Of a stretch of 60,000 bases of DNA, positions 23,123-33,463 are shown in pieces (position 1 is the stretch's first letter; every line of letters starts with the position of its first letter). Under the pieces are notes generated by a model, which was not told the origin of the DNA, made no database searches, and was given only the letters and a program-made list of their open reading frames with translations. Source of the stretch: Adiantum capillus-veneris (lineage: Eukaryota > Streptophyta > Polypodiopsida > Polypodiales > Pteridaceae); the NCBI GenBank assembly GCA_014529385.2, contig CM043944.1, positions 91,631,914 through 91,691,913 of the forward strand, read 5' to 3'. The position numbers were made by a program, and so were the translations under genes.

Positions 23123-23152
23123 CGTCACAAGAGCACACAACCTCTTGTAGTG
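23123..23152. repeat. 3' terminal inverted repeat of the CACTA element
   Basis: The element ends CCTCTTGTAGTG. Read inward on the minus strand this is CACTACAAGAGG, the CACTA signature. A related inverted phrase, CACAAGAG, occurs 15 bp further inside. Confidence 0.88.
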
Positions 23153-23256
23153 CTAGAGTGATGCACGGGGGGAAAGACCTCCTAATGAGGGAAAATAAGT
23201 CTCGACAGTCTTAAGTGTGTTCACACACATCACTACCACGTGTATATATGGTAACA
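23153..23256 (-). repeat. Partial copia LTR (copia A), cut by the CACTA insertion
   Basis: The sequence from CTAGAGTGATGCACGGGG to TATATGGTAACA equals the right 104 bp of the copia LTRs at 25056, 33236, 45223 and 50312. The left half, which ought to lie beyond the CACTA 5' end, was not found. Confidence 0.88.
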
Positions 23257-24469
23257 AATCCCCTGACAGTGATGCGTTGAATGAGAGCTGGTACATAAAG
23301 TATAGGGAAGTGCCATGCCCTGAGGACATGATCAATCCACAAAGGGGAGTAAGCCCAAAGTTTTGAGGAAAGCTTTGAACTTCTCACAAGACAATGCCTT
23401 TGTGAAAAGATCTGCGAGGTTGTCCTATGTTGGCACATAAGACAAGCTGATTTCTCCTGTTGAGAGTCTCTCCCTAACATAGTGGTAATGCACCTCAATT
23501 TTCTTTGTGCAAGCATGAAAAAATGGGTTCCTCACAGCTGCCAATGTGCTCTGACTATTAGTGTATATGATGTTGGTAGTGTCCTGTCTAACACCTAAAT
23601 CACGCAGAAGCTGTTTGAGCCATACACACTAAATTGTAGCTGTGAAGATTGCCATGTACTTAGCCTCACAACTAGAGGTGGGCACAGTAGGTTGCTTCTT
23701 GCTCAACCATGATATGCATGAACTACCGAGCATGAAACAAAACCACTCGTGGACACTCGCGTGTCATAACAACCAGCCCAATATGAGTCCAAAAAAGCAT
23801 GTAAATCTGGCGACAATGATCTCCCCTTGGGATAAAACAACCTAGATGTAAAGTTCCACTCAAGTAGTGAAAGATCTGCTTGACAGCTTGCCAATGTTAG
23901 ACCCTGGGTTATGCATAAATCTCCTAACATGTGAGACCTCAAGTCCAAACTTACATAGCAATGTCTCTATGTAACTTGTCTGACACAAGGCAATACCACC
24001 ATCACATTGCTAAAACTGTATGCCCAAGCAATGATGCAACATGCCCAAATATTTCATCTTGAAAGTAGCATTCAAATCAGCCTTAAATTCAACAATATGT
24101 GCCTCATTTAGACCAATGATCAACGAATCATCCACATATTGAACAACAATGAGAAGTACATCACCCTCATGCTTTACATATAAAGTGCTTTTTGTTGGAG
24201 TATTACGAAAGACTTCTTTAACCAAATGAGTGTCGGATTTCTCATACCAAGCACTAGGAGATTGCTTCAACCCGTACAAAGCTTTCTTACATTTGCACAC
24301 TTTATGAAAAAACCCGAGGCTGTGTAACATAGACTGCCTCAAATATGTCACCATTCAAGAAAGCGATAACAATATCTAATTGATGTACATCCCATCCAAA
24401 ATGAGTTGCCAATGCACATAGAAAACGCACAACAGTTGTATGACAAGTGGGAGCAAAAGTCTCTTCAAA
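23257..24469 (-). pseudogene. Copia A: RNase H and RT remnant
   Basis: Adjacent to the LTR remnant, on the minus strand, this matches the 3' end of the copia B/A2 family. It is a fragmentary RNase H region followed by an RT frame (24010-24354) with KCKKALYGLKQSPSAWYE and the catalytic YVDDSLI. A large part of the connection between RT and RNase H is deleted. It stops abruptly near 24469 within RT and changes to gypsy C. Frameshifts and stops make it non-functional. Confidence 0.85.
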
Positions 24470-25055
24470 GAGATTTGAGAAAGTAAAAGAAGAAAAGAAA
24501 ACTTTTCATGATTTTGATCAAACATTTGAGCCTGAAATGGCCGATGAAGAAAGAATAGATGATTTGGCAAGTGCCTTTAATGACAAATGGGATAAGTTTT
24601 ATGACTTTCCTAATCAGAGACATTGTAGACAATTATGTTACAAAAGCAAGCGGGTAAAAAGAGGGATCAAGAAAAACACCATGCCAAAAGTGAAGGAAAA
24701 TACACATTTTTTAATGCTAGTCAATGCTTGCAATTGCATCAAGGATAAGGTAACAGGGAGATTCTCAAATCCAAGGATAGCTAAGTGAAAATCAAGAAGA
24801 AGAAAGACAACAAAGCCTTTGAAAGATGAGATAGACATAGTGGACACTTTTGGTAATCCAATGATGACCAAGGTCGAGCATAGAAAGAAATATAATGAGT
24901 TCAAGAAATTTTGGATAGCCAAAATGGAAAGTGATTGAGAAAAAGACTCAAAGAAAGATGGTATTAGTGTAGAGGTACACTATCCAAGATAGATGTATCA
25001 TGGTGGAGCAATCTAAGTGCGAGAAAATGGAACTAGGAATGTCTTATGATGGGCC
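24470..25055 (+). pseudogene. Gypsy C (old), region before protease/RT
   Basis: A plus-strand reading of 113 codons (24447-24788; the part from 24470 belongs here) contains HDFDQTFEPEMADEE and DKFYDFPNQRH. It continues past stops through ISVEVHYPR and MYHGGAI to GGGCC at 25051, where copia B is inserted. The same frame resumes at 33464 with the residues that precede a gypsy RT. It is the inter-domain part of a Gag-Pol polyprotein. The assignment rests mainly on this continuity. Confidence 0.6.
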
Positions 25056-25285
25056 TATTGGAAATAGGCTTACAGGGAAACACACACAACTTAGAGAAGA
25101 CGAAGGAAGCTCAAGGCACGTAAGAGAGAGTAGCATTACTTAGTGTGCAAATGAAAATATAAGTTAGCTCTAGAGTGATGGGCGTATATACAATGCACGG
25201 GGGAAAAACCTCCTAGTGAGGGAAAAAATGCCCCGATGATCCTAAGTGTGTTCACACACATCACTACCACATGTATATGGTAACA
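25056..25285 (-). repeat. 3' LTR of copia B
   Basis: It starts TATTGG where other copies have TGTTGG, so its terminal dinucleotide is mutated. It ends TATATGGTAACA. A CGTATATACAATG block provides a TATA-like motif on the minus strand. Confidence 0.9.
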
Positions 25286-25870
25286 AATCCCCCCTGGGAG
25301 TGATGCGGTGAATGAGAGTTGGCACATAGAGTATAGGGAAGTGCCATGCCCCGAGGACATGATCATTCCAAAAGGGGAGTAAGCCCAAAGCTTTGCAAAA
25401 AGCTTTGAACTCCTCACGAGAAAATGCCTTTGTGAAAAGATTTTCGAGGTTGTGCTATGTTGGCACATAAGCCAAGCTGATCTCTCCTGTTGAGAGCTTA
25501 TCCCTGATTAGTGGTAATGCACCTCAATGTGATTTGTGCGAGCATGAAAAACTAGGTTCCTTACAAATTCTAATGCACTTTGGCTATCATTGTAGATGGT
25601 GTTGGCAATGTCCTATCCAACACCCAAATCAGCCATAAGGCGTATGAACCATACATACGCAACCGTAGCTGTGAAGACTACCATGTACTCAGCCTCACAA
25701 TTAGAAGTGATCAAAGTAGGTTTCTTCTTGCCCAACCATGAGATCATGAACTACCAAGCATGAAACAAAACCCCCTTGTGGACACTTGCGTGTTAAAAGA
25801 ACCAACCCAATCTGCGTGCGAAAAAGCATGTAAATCTAGCGGCAATGATCCCCCCTTGGGATAAAACAAG
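25286..25870 (-). pseudogene. RNase H remnant of copia B
   Basis: The segment aligns with 45449-46035 of copia A2 and holds the RNase H end of the polyprotein in broken frames. It stops exactly where gypsy 2 is inserted and continues at 29179. Confidence 0.8.
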
Positions 25871-25874
25871 CCAA

Positions 25875-26337
25875 TGTCATAATATCTAATATCTACCTAT
25901 CCCAAATGATTTTCTCATATTGAACTGTTCATTTAATGTGGAAAAATAAAAGGGAACAAGAGTTAGAATATAGATATGTGCTTTTAGGTCTATCTCAGCA
26001 CGGGACCAAAAAGGAGAGAAGGCTATATCTCATTAAGGGTCCAAAAGGGAGATGGTCTATCAAAGAGCAATGAGAAGATAATGGAGCTTAAAAGACCTTA
26101 GGGTTAGCTTCATTAAAGACCTCCAAAGTTTAGTATAAAAAGTCCTTAGACCTAGGACCTTTAGATATTTTAAACCTTAGGCAATCTAGGCATGTGCTTG
26201 AGTCGACTAAGGTGCTTGTCGTTCTTGATGAGGAAGGAGCTTGAGGTGCTTCATGACTAAGGGTGCTTGAGGTGTTCAAAGTCAAGCATGACTCCTACAA
26301 AGGAGGGGCGAGCCCTAAAGGTAGGGGCATGAGAGAG

Positions 26338-26380
<43 letters not shown>

Positions 26381-26516
26381 GGCAAGCGCAAGACTTAAGA
26401 GGCAATAAGGACACATGTCAAACATCTACCCATGTTGCCCTCATGGTGTTCTCGAATCCTATTGGATGGCCTTTAGGGAGGTCCAATGAGAATTTAGATG
26501 CATTTAATTAATTAAC

Positions 26517-26562
<46 letters not shown>

Positions 26563-27909
26563 AGGGGAAAGAAGGACACTTGTCCAAACGCTACCCCTAT
26601 TGCTTGACATGACCATAGCATGTGCTTGGCCAGGCTTGGCAAGGGACAATAGTGATCAAGCATGAGTAAAGAGAGAGAGGGCTTGACCTAGGCAAGGAGG
26701 GGACTCCTTTTGGCTCATTCTCGCACACTTACACACTCTCTCATTGTGTTGATCAAGAACTCCATCTCCTTCTCCAAGCTTGAGAAGTAGAGAGCCTACA
26801 CCAACACCTCTTGGCTATGGAATGCAAATCCAACCAAGAGTCAAGCTTCAATGGCATGCTCATATTCTCTACCATCTATATTACTATGCTAAGCTAAGCT
26901 CCAAGAGTAATATATGGTGAGGAAAGTACTTCTTTCTTGTATGCTACTTCTTCTTCCTCTTCCCTTCCCTCGTTCCCCGCTAGCTCTCTCAACCGTTGAA
27001 GGTGTTTGAGGTCTTGGGATTGAGGCCGGGGACAAGTTAATATTTTTGCAAGGTAGTTACGGGCATAATTTGGTACATGAATTTTACCATCTTCATTGCA
27101 TTGAGAAGGTCTCAAGGAACACAAAGCATGTATTGAAACAACTATTTTTTTATGTTGTCAGATTAGAGGTTTGTATCAGTTAGTAAATCATGAAGGGGAA
27201 ATTTGCAAAATCCAGACATAAGTGTTGGTACTCCGCTGGTTGTTTTGCTGGTTTCAGGAGACCTGAACCTTACGGGATCGTTTTCTCTTTAAAGACATCA
27301 CCTTAGAAAGTTGGAAATCTTTAATGACTTTACTTTATCTATAATACTACAGTAGCCATTTAGGCTCTATTAGTGAAATAAAATCTGGTTTTGACATGAC
27401 TCATGTGTAACCGGCTTTCCTCTAGCACTTCATGAGATATTTTGAAGTAGATTAGTTGCTAAAAACTAATGGCTACTATGGGTTATATGTCACGCGCTAA
27501 CTTGTGATTGCTCGTATGGGGTAAATGTCTCCCAATGCAGTTTTAAGATTGATTTAGAAATTGTTAAATATAGTTTGATTGAGAAAAACTCCTTAAAACA
27601 CTTTAATCTCAAGATATGGCAACGGAAGGCTTTTTTAAATTCTCTCTTCATGGGATAATCTATAATACAAAAGCCTTCTTGGAAGGGGGACTGGCTCCAA
27701 GTAAATCTGGTCCTCAACTATTGTCAATTTCTCTGATTCTCTCTCTCTTATACAAGTATTTTTCATGCCAAGCTAACTAGGTATAATGTTGATTTTGCTA
27801 CCTTTAGTCAAGTGCTCTCCTTATGCTCTTTAAGGATTCTCTTAATAAAATGCTCACTATTGTTACTTTAATTTCACGACAATCAATGTTATAGCCATAT
27901 TCCGTTACA
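25875..27909 (+). repeat. 5' LTR of gypsy 2 (family 2), with a 505-bp insertion
   Basis: It begins TGTCATAATATCTAATATC and ends CCATATTCCGTTACA. It contains an AC run (26339-26379) and a TC run (26519-26559). The block at about 27136-27640 is absent from the other LTR of the element and from 58287-59826, so it is a later insertion. Confidence 0.88.
27136..27640. other. Insertion of unknown type inside the gypsy 2 5' LTR
   Basis: The LTR sequence breaks after AAGCATGTATTG and resumes at TTCTCTCTTCATGGGATAATC. In the 3' LTR the two sides are nearly adjacent. The insert has no long ORF, no obvious terminal inverted repeat and no clear target copy. It ends in a T run (about 27632-27637), compatible with a retroposed sequence in reverse orientation, but this is unproven. 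Confidence 0.6.
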
Positions 27910-27910
27910 T

Positions 27911-27922
27911 TGGTATCAGAGC
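27911..27922 (+). other. Primer binding site of gypsy 2 (tRNA-iMet)
   Basis: TGGTATCAGAGC, one base after the LTR end, is the exact complement of the 3' end of initiator Met tRNA used by many plant retroelements. Confidence 0.93.
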
Positions 27923-28325
27923 TATCGATTTCTCTTTTCTTGATTAATAAGAGAGGTCCTTAAGTTGTCCATGAAAGATTGGACCTGTTCATTGCAAGAG
28001 GGTGAGTGCGTTAGGGATTTTTATCTCGGTTGAAAAGAATTTAGTTCGAGGTACACCGTTGGGAACTATAGACTTAATAATGGAGTCTTTCGGGGCTTGC
28101 CTTTGGCTTTGCCTTTGGCTTAACCATTATTGAGCTACTAGCAAGCCCAATATGAACCATAATCAATTGAGCAATGTTAGACCCTCTCCACTATTCTTTG
28201 AAATCAACAATCTATAAACCATGGGTGTGGGTGCTCGAGAGCTAATTTTAAAAATTAAAGAAGAATAGCAACTAAAGTTTTGAGTTGCCAAAGCACAAAG
28301 TAGTATAGATATACATTTAGTTAGC

Positions 28326-28702
28326 ATGGCTGACAATAATAAAGAGAGTAGAAATATTGACAACTTTGATTTTGCACATGAAGGTTCTACTAATGATGCC
28401 CCCATGTTTATGAACTATCTTGTTACTAGGTTGCAACAAGCTATGGGCAACCCTACATTGCAAGAAGAAGTTAACCAACAAATTCTCTAAACTCCCCATA
28501 GGAGAGAGAGAGAGCTTAGAAAGCCTCTTGTAGAGACTTCCAAAAGAAGACTCTCTCCGGTGAGAGAAAAGGAGTAACCCTATGAAAGAGAAAGAAGTGA
28601 ATCTCCAAATTCTTTGGAGGATGTGGCTCCACGAAGACGGCGGTCTCGACCATCCCCGACTCCTCCCAAGAGGAAAAGATCATCATATAGTCCTTCTCCT
28701 CG
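28326..28702 (+). pseudogene. Gypsy 2 gag, N-terminal fragment
   Basis: The ATG opens MADNNKESRNIDNFDFAHEG, closely matching the gag starts at 41203 (minus) and 57880 (minus). The conserved LQQAMGNP motif follows near residue 40. A TAA breaks the frame after about 55 codons, and the Arg/Ser/Pro-rich part (PRRRRSRPSPTPPKRKR) persists before the frame runs into LTR sequence at 28703. The Retrotrans_gag core is lost. Confidence 0.88.
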
Positions 28703-28922
28703 TCCTACAAAGGAGGGGCGAGCCCTAAAGGTAGGGGCATGAGAGAGAGCATAAATTTGGTGCATGAAGTTTACCGTCTTCATTGCATCAACAAGGTCTC
28801 AAGGAACACAAAGCATGTATTGTACCAAGTCTCTCTGCATGGGAGAATCTATAATACAAAAGCCTTTTGGAGGGGGGACCGGCTCCAAGTAAATCCGATC
28901 CTCAACTGTCGTCAATTTCTCT

Positions 28923-29006
<84 letters not shown>

Positions 29007-29178
29007 CTCTCTCTCTCTTCTACAATATTGTTCATGCCAAGCTAACTAGGTATGATGTTCATTTTGCTACCTTTAATCAAGTGCTCTCCTTATGCTCTTT
29101 AAGAATTCCCTTAAGGAAATTCTCACTATTGTTACTTTAATTCTGCTACAATCAATGTCATAGCCATATTCCGTTACA
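28703..29178 (+). repeat. Truncated 3' LTR of gypsy 2
   Basis: The match to the 5' LTR begins at CCTACAAAGGAGGGGCGAGC (5' LTR 26297), skips the LTR middle near 28748, then runs to CCATATTCCGTTACA. A TC/AG run of about 95 bp covers 28926-29022, against about 20 bp at the same place in the 5' LTR (near 27735), so it has expanded. Confidence 0.85.
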
Positions 29179-30290
29179 CCAAGATGTAAAGTGCCACTCA
29201 AGTAGCAAAAAATCCTCTTGACAACCTGTCAATACTTAGACCATGGGCTATGCATAAATCTGTTGACCTGTGAGACTGCAAACTGATTATCCAACCTTGT
29301 GTTGCATACATAAATAAGGCACCCAACAACAGTTTGGTAAAGAGTGAATCGGCATGATCACCAGCATCATGAAGAATCAATTTTAAACATGTTTCCATGG
29401 GAGTGGCAGTCGGTTTACAATCCTCAAGTCCAAACTTACAAAATGTCTCTATGTAACTTGTCTGATACAAGGCAATACCACCATCACATTACTTAAAATG
29501 TATGCCCAAGTAATGATGCAACAAACCCAAATCTTTCATATTGAAAGGAGCATTTAAATCAGCCTTAAATTCAGCAATATGGGTCTCATTAGGTCAGGGG
29601 ATCAACAAATCATCAACATAAAGAACCACAATGAGAAGTACATTATCCTCACGCTTCACATACAAAGTGCTTTCTGTTGGCCTGTTATGAAAGCCTCGTT
29701 TGACCCATACCGACCATGAGGAGATTGCTTCAACCCATACAAAGCTTTCTTACATTTGCACACTTTATCTTCCTTTCCTTGGTGAAAAAATCGCAAGGCT
29801 GCGTTACATAAATTTCCTCAAATATGTCTCCATTCAAGAAAGCAGTAACAATATTTGATTGATGTACATCCCATTCAAAATGAGTTGCCAATGCACATAG
29901 AAAACACACAATAGTCATACGATAAGTGGGAGCAAAAGTCTCTTCATAATCTATGCCTTTTTGTTGTGCATACCCCTTTGCAACAAGTCGAGCCTTATAG
30001 TTAGCAATCGATCTCACCATCTAGCTTGCATTTCAAATTGTAAACCCACTTTGTACCAATGGCCTTTTTGCTAGGAGGCAAATCACATAAAGTCCATGTG
30101 TCATTTTCTATAAGTGCATCATATTTTGATTGCATGGCAGCCATCAAATTTTTTGAATTTTGTGCTTCATCAAAAGATAGAAGTTCCTCAACGTTACATA
30201 AGCTAGACATAGCCAAATCATAACAATCTAATGCATAAGATGCATGGCAAGAACGTGAACAAGTACGACTAGACAAAGGTGCATCCAATT
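29179..30290 (-). pseudogene. RT (and part of RNase H) of copia B
   Basis: Starting at the right of gypsy 2, the minus strand gives the connection (SLQSHRS and IETFCKFGLEDCKP regions), then RT. RT includes NYKARLVAKGYAQQKGIDYE, TIVCFLCALATHFEWDVHQ and AFLNGDIFEEIYVTQP (29730-30020), with the upstream WVYNLKCKLDG at about 30003-30050. The LLIVVLYVDDLLI-equivalent region lies near 29600 in a broken frame. There are several stops and frameshifts. Confidence 0.85.
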
Positions 30291-30511
30291 AACTATCACG
30301 CAAAGTATGGACCAACCATTTTGGCATACCTATAGCCTGCTCATTCTCAACCCTTTCCTCGTCAAGTACATCATGTACATCTAATCAGTGATAGCCTAAT
30401 CTATAACATTTTTAGAAACCCCCATAGGCTATACATTTGCCTCATCTGAATTCACATTCAACTTTCCACCACTGAAAAGAGGAAATAAACTGTCATAAAT
30501 GTCAAGTGAGC

Positions 30512-31425
30512 TTACAAGAGCTTAATGGAATCTTCCACAAACACAACATCTCGTGAAACCAAGATATGCTTTGTTTGCGGATGGTACAACGTGTAACCTT
30601 TTCTTTTAGCACTATAACCAACAAAAATGCATTTGAAAGCGTTATCATCCAATTTTACGCGTTGCATTTCTGGCACCAAAGCATAAACCAAATAACCAAA
30701 AACGTGCATGTGCTCAATAGATGGATTTCTGTCATGCCATGCTTCATATGGAACCGTAGACTGCAAAGCTTTTGTAGGAGACATGTTAAGTACATAAGTG
30801 GCACACATGATAGCCTCAAACCATAACGAATGTGGCAACACTTGAATTTTGACCATACATCGTGCCATTTTTGTAAGCGAACTATTTTCCCTTTCAACAA
30901 CATCGTCTTGCTGAGGTGTATACGGAAGTGTACATTGGTGTTGATCCCATGACTAGCCAGAAATGCATTAATTTCATGAGACATATACTCCCCCCCTCGA
31001 TCGGAACGGAGGGTGCCCATAGTATATTTAGAGACATTTTCAGCCATAGCCAGAAATTTCTTGAAGCACATAAACACTTCAAACTTTGCTTTAAGCGGAT
31101 ACACCCATGCATGCCTGGAGTAACCGTCAATGAAAGTCACGAAGTACATGTAATCACCTAAGGACGGAGTTTGAATGGGCCCATCAACATCACTATGCAC
31201 AAGTTGCAACTTGCATGTAGCCCTTACTGAACCATCCTTCAAAAACTTTGAACGCTGCATTTTACTCAAAACATTTTTTATAGGTGCTTGAAGAGGCGGC
31301 AAAGAAGCAACTATATCAGATTTTTGCAAATGCAGCAAACTTGCAAAATTCAAATGCCCAGAACATGCATGCCAAAGTTTTGTATCTGACAATCCACAAC
31401 TGCGTTTGGAAAATTTTTCCCACAC
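30512..31425 (-). pseudogene. Integrase of copia B
   Basis: The frame 30655-31425 has the GAG-pre-integrase part (KLWHACSGHLNFASLL) and the catalytic core with HSDVDGP, YFVTFIDGYSRHAWVYPLKA and TLRSDRGGEYMS, so the first two acidic residues and the later region are recognisable. The zinc-finger CxxC seen in copia A2 (VCEGCILGKMQ) is lost here: the text reads NVLSKMQ. A second frame (30512-30868) gives the integrase C-terminal part with ATYVLNMSPTKAL and CIFVGYSAKRKGY. Broken. Confidence 0.88.
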
Positions 31426-31457
31426 CTGTCATACAAAGCGAGCTTATACTGCCCACG

Positions 31458-32021
31458 TCATAAAATGCCAGATGCAACAATTTCATCAGCAAAATTGAGA
31501 TCATGTATTGTACATCTATCATGCACAAATTTGACTACAAGACGAAGTCTAGCAAAGGTAGATACAGACAAGAGATTCTTCTTGATCCTAGGTACGTAAA
31601 GTGCATCAACAAATGTGAAAGAACTGCCATTTGCAATAGTTAGTAGAATCTTTCCAACTCCCTTGACTAGATAAGAGGCATTGTTTGCACAAGTGACTTT
31701 ATTTCCATGAAGGACATCCTTGAGAGAGGTAAACAAGTCACAACGAGAAGTAATGTGCTTTGTAGCACCACTTTCAAAGTACCACACATGAGCAACTGCA
31801 ACAACTGACATAAATGCATAATGGATAGAAGGATCATAAGTGCAATCTACAGTAAAAGCCCATTGTGCATCTACATTAGCATCAAAATCTCCTTTCACAG
31901 AAGACTCTACATTTGCTGCACTTGTAGTGGAACCAGCCTCTTTCTTCTTAGCCTCTTTTGCCTTCAATTTTGGACACCGCTTGATCAAATGATCATTAGC
32001 TTTACAAAAATGGCAACACAT
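31458..32021 (-). pseudogene. Gag zinc knuckle and protease of copia B
   Basis: The frame opens with an intact CX2CX4HX4C knuckle (CHFCKANDHLIKRC). About 85 residues later comes the protease motif WYFESGATKHIT, in which the catalytic Asp of the usual DSG is Glu. Then follow DALYVPRIKKNLLSVS and the rest of a copia protease. It lacks a start of its own, being the middle of the polyprotein. Confidence 0.85.
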
Positions 32022-32099
32022 CTTCTTTTTTCCTTTTCAAACCAGAATTTCTAGATGAAGTGCTACCAATAGAAGCATTAGGAACAGGAGGCTTTTCAC

Positions 32100-32874
32100 T
32101 CATAAAAGAACCATGAGAAGTGGCTGCATTACTCTTACCACTTTTCTTTGAGCAACAATAAAGTCATGTTCAACTGTATGCTGTTTAGCCCTATTTTTTT
32201 TGAAAATTGACTCTTGAAACAGTAATGTGCATAATGCATCAAACTTGACAATTTCAAGATTTCCTTGGGTCATAAGTCTCCAAGTATTAGCAAAAGTCTG
32301 GTAAGAATCTAGCAAAGCATCAAGAATAGTCTACACAAGGGAACTGCTAGAAATGACTTAGTCTACAAGAATAAGTTTCTCATTAATATCCTTGATAACA
32401 GCAAGGAAAGTGTCCATTCCTCTTCCTCATGCATAATCTTTGACTCCATCTCTTTACACAGCAATGCAATTTCAACCTCATTACGACTTGCATAAAGACC
32501 AGCTAGAATATCCCAAGCATGTTTTAATTGTAGATTTATTTGAACAAATGTGAGGAGTAATAGTGCACTTCATAGATAATGCATTCAATGCATGGGCATG
32601 CGCATCTCTTACATCCCAATGGGCCTGATCAACCATAGGAAAAACAACTCTAGCAGCAGCAATTCTACCACCAAAACATGCAACATACTCAACATCACCT
32701 GTATCCGTAGAACCAGGGCGTACATCAATGCCCTGAACAATATTCCAAATGCCCTTTGACACAAGGACATGTTGCATCATGTAAGCCCGCATAGGGTAGT
32801 TTTCCCCATCCATCCTATCCAATCTATCCTCATCAGCAAAACATTTTGTACACATTTGTGTTGGTGTCAGCCAT
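32100..32874 (-). pseudogene. Gag of copia B
   Basis: ATG at 32874 opens MADTNTNVYKMF, then a frameshift or stop. The gag continues with DGENYPMRAYMMQHVLVSKG, NIVQGIDVRPGS and HALNALSMKC, typical of the UBN2/Retrotran_gag copia type. A second frame has YQTFANTWRLMTQGN. It is the same protein as at 49309-50010 but more degraded. Confidence 0.85.
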
Positions 32875-33222
32875 GGTGAATGTCTACACCTGACGTGAAA
32901 ACTACTCGAGCAAAGGAGAAACAGAGTGGGACTAATGCATGATATATAGGAAAACCCATAGAAGACTGCAAGGGACCTATTATGTAAAAAACAATACTGA
33001 CAAAATTTTTGCACAGAATCACAAAATTGCATGTGAACCACTGCATGTAGTGGAAACGGAGGCCAAAACGAGCTAGAATGGAAATTTTGAGTAGATTGAG
33101 CTCTTGGAGATCACCTGAAGTATTTGTCAACCTTCTGACACCACCAAAGCTCACAAAAATATGAGGAAGTGAGTTGATGTATCCTGGCGAGGCTAGCGAC
33201 TAAGCTCAAAAGTACGCAACCT

Positions 33223-33234
33223 GCTCTGATACCA
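33223..33234 (-). other. Primer binding site of copia B (tRNA-iMet)
   Basis: On the minus strand the bases read TGGTATCAGAGC, one base from the LTR end. This confirms that the 5' LTR is the right-hand one. Confidence 0.93.
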
Positions 33235-33235
33235 A

Positions 33236-33463
33236 TGTTGGAAATAGGGCTACAGGGAAACACACACAGCTTGGAAGAGACAAAGGAAGCTCAAGGCACA
33301 CAATAAAGAGTATTAATTAGTGTGCAAATGAAAAGATAAGTTAGCCCTAGAGTGATGGGTGTATATAAAATGCACGGGGGAAAAAACCTCCTAGTGAGGG
33401 AAAAAATGCCCCGGTGGTCCTAAGTGTGTTCACACACATCACTACGACATGTATATGGTAACA
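33236..33463 (-). repeat. 5' LTR of copia B
   Basis: A 228-bp LTR beginning TGTTGGAAATAGGGCTAC and ending TATATGGTAACA on the plus strand. GGGCC follows, matching the bases before the 3' LTR. Confidence 0.93.

Larger units (their letters stand above)
17790..23152 (+). mobile_element. CACTA (En/Spm) DNA transposon, 5' end not found
   Basis: The transposon carries both genes expected of a plant CACTA element: a TNP2-type transposase (17790-21185) and a Transposase_24 protein (21215-22528). After these come a dense array of GCGTCGCTAT motifs and a 3' terminus whose minus strand begins CACTACAAGAGG. The next bases, CTA, are the expected 3-bp target copy in a copia LTR. The matching 5' terminus and the left half of that LTR are absent, so the left end has been lost or rearranged. 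The start given is that of the transposase, not the true end of the element. Confidence 0.9.
25875..29178 (+). mobile_element. Gypsy 2: Ty3/gypsy element with large internal deletion
   Basis: A 5' LTR (25875-27909), PBS, leader and start of gag (28326-28702) are followed directly by the right part of a second LTR (28703-29178). Everything from mid-gag to the beginning of the 3' LTR, including all of pol, has been deleted. It lies within copia B RNase H: CCAA occurs on both sides (25871-25874 and 29179-29182), with one base of the presumed 5-bp GCCAA copy missing on the right. Its LTR belongs to the same family as the one at 58287-59826. Confidence 0.88.
25056..33463 (-). mobile_element. Copia B, Ty1/copia element with nested gypsy 2
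   Basis: LTRs of 230 bp (25056-25285) and 228 bp (33236-33463) bound a copia element in the order gag, protease, integrase, RT, RNase H on the minus strand. The 5-bp duplication GGGCC flanks it (25051-25055 and 33464-33468). It is inserted in gypsy C and is itself split by gypsy 2 (25875-29178). The two LTRs differ at roughly one base in ten, and all ORFs are broken, so it is old. Confidence 0.92.

Noticed and set aside
28799-29049. Open frames with RE or LS repeats
   Set aside because: They are translations of the TC/AG microsatellite in the LTR.
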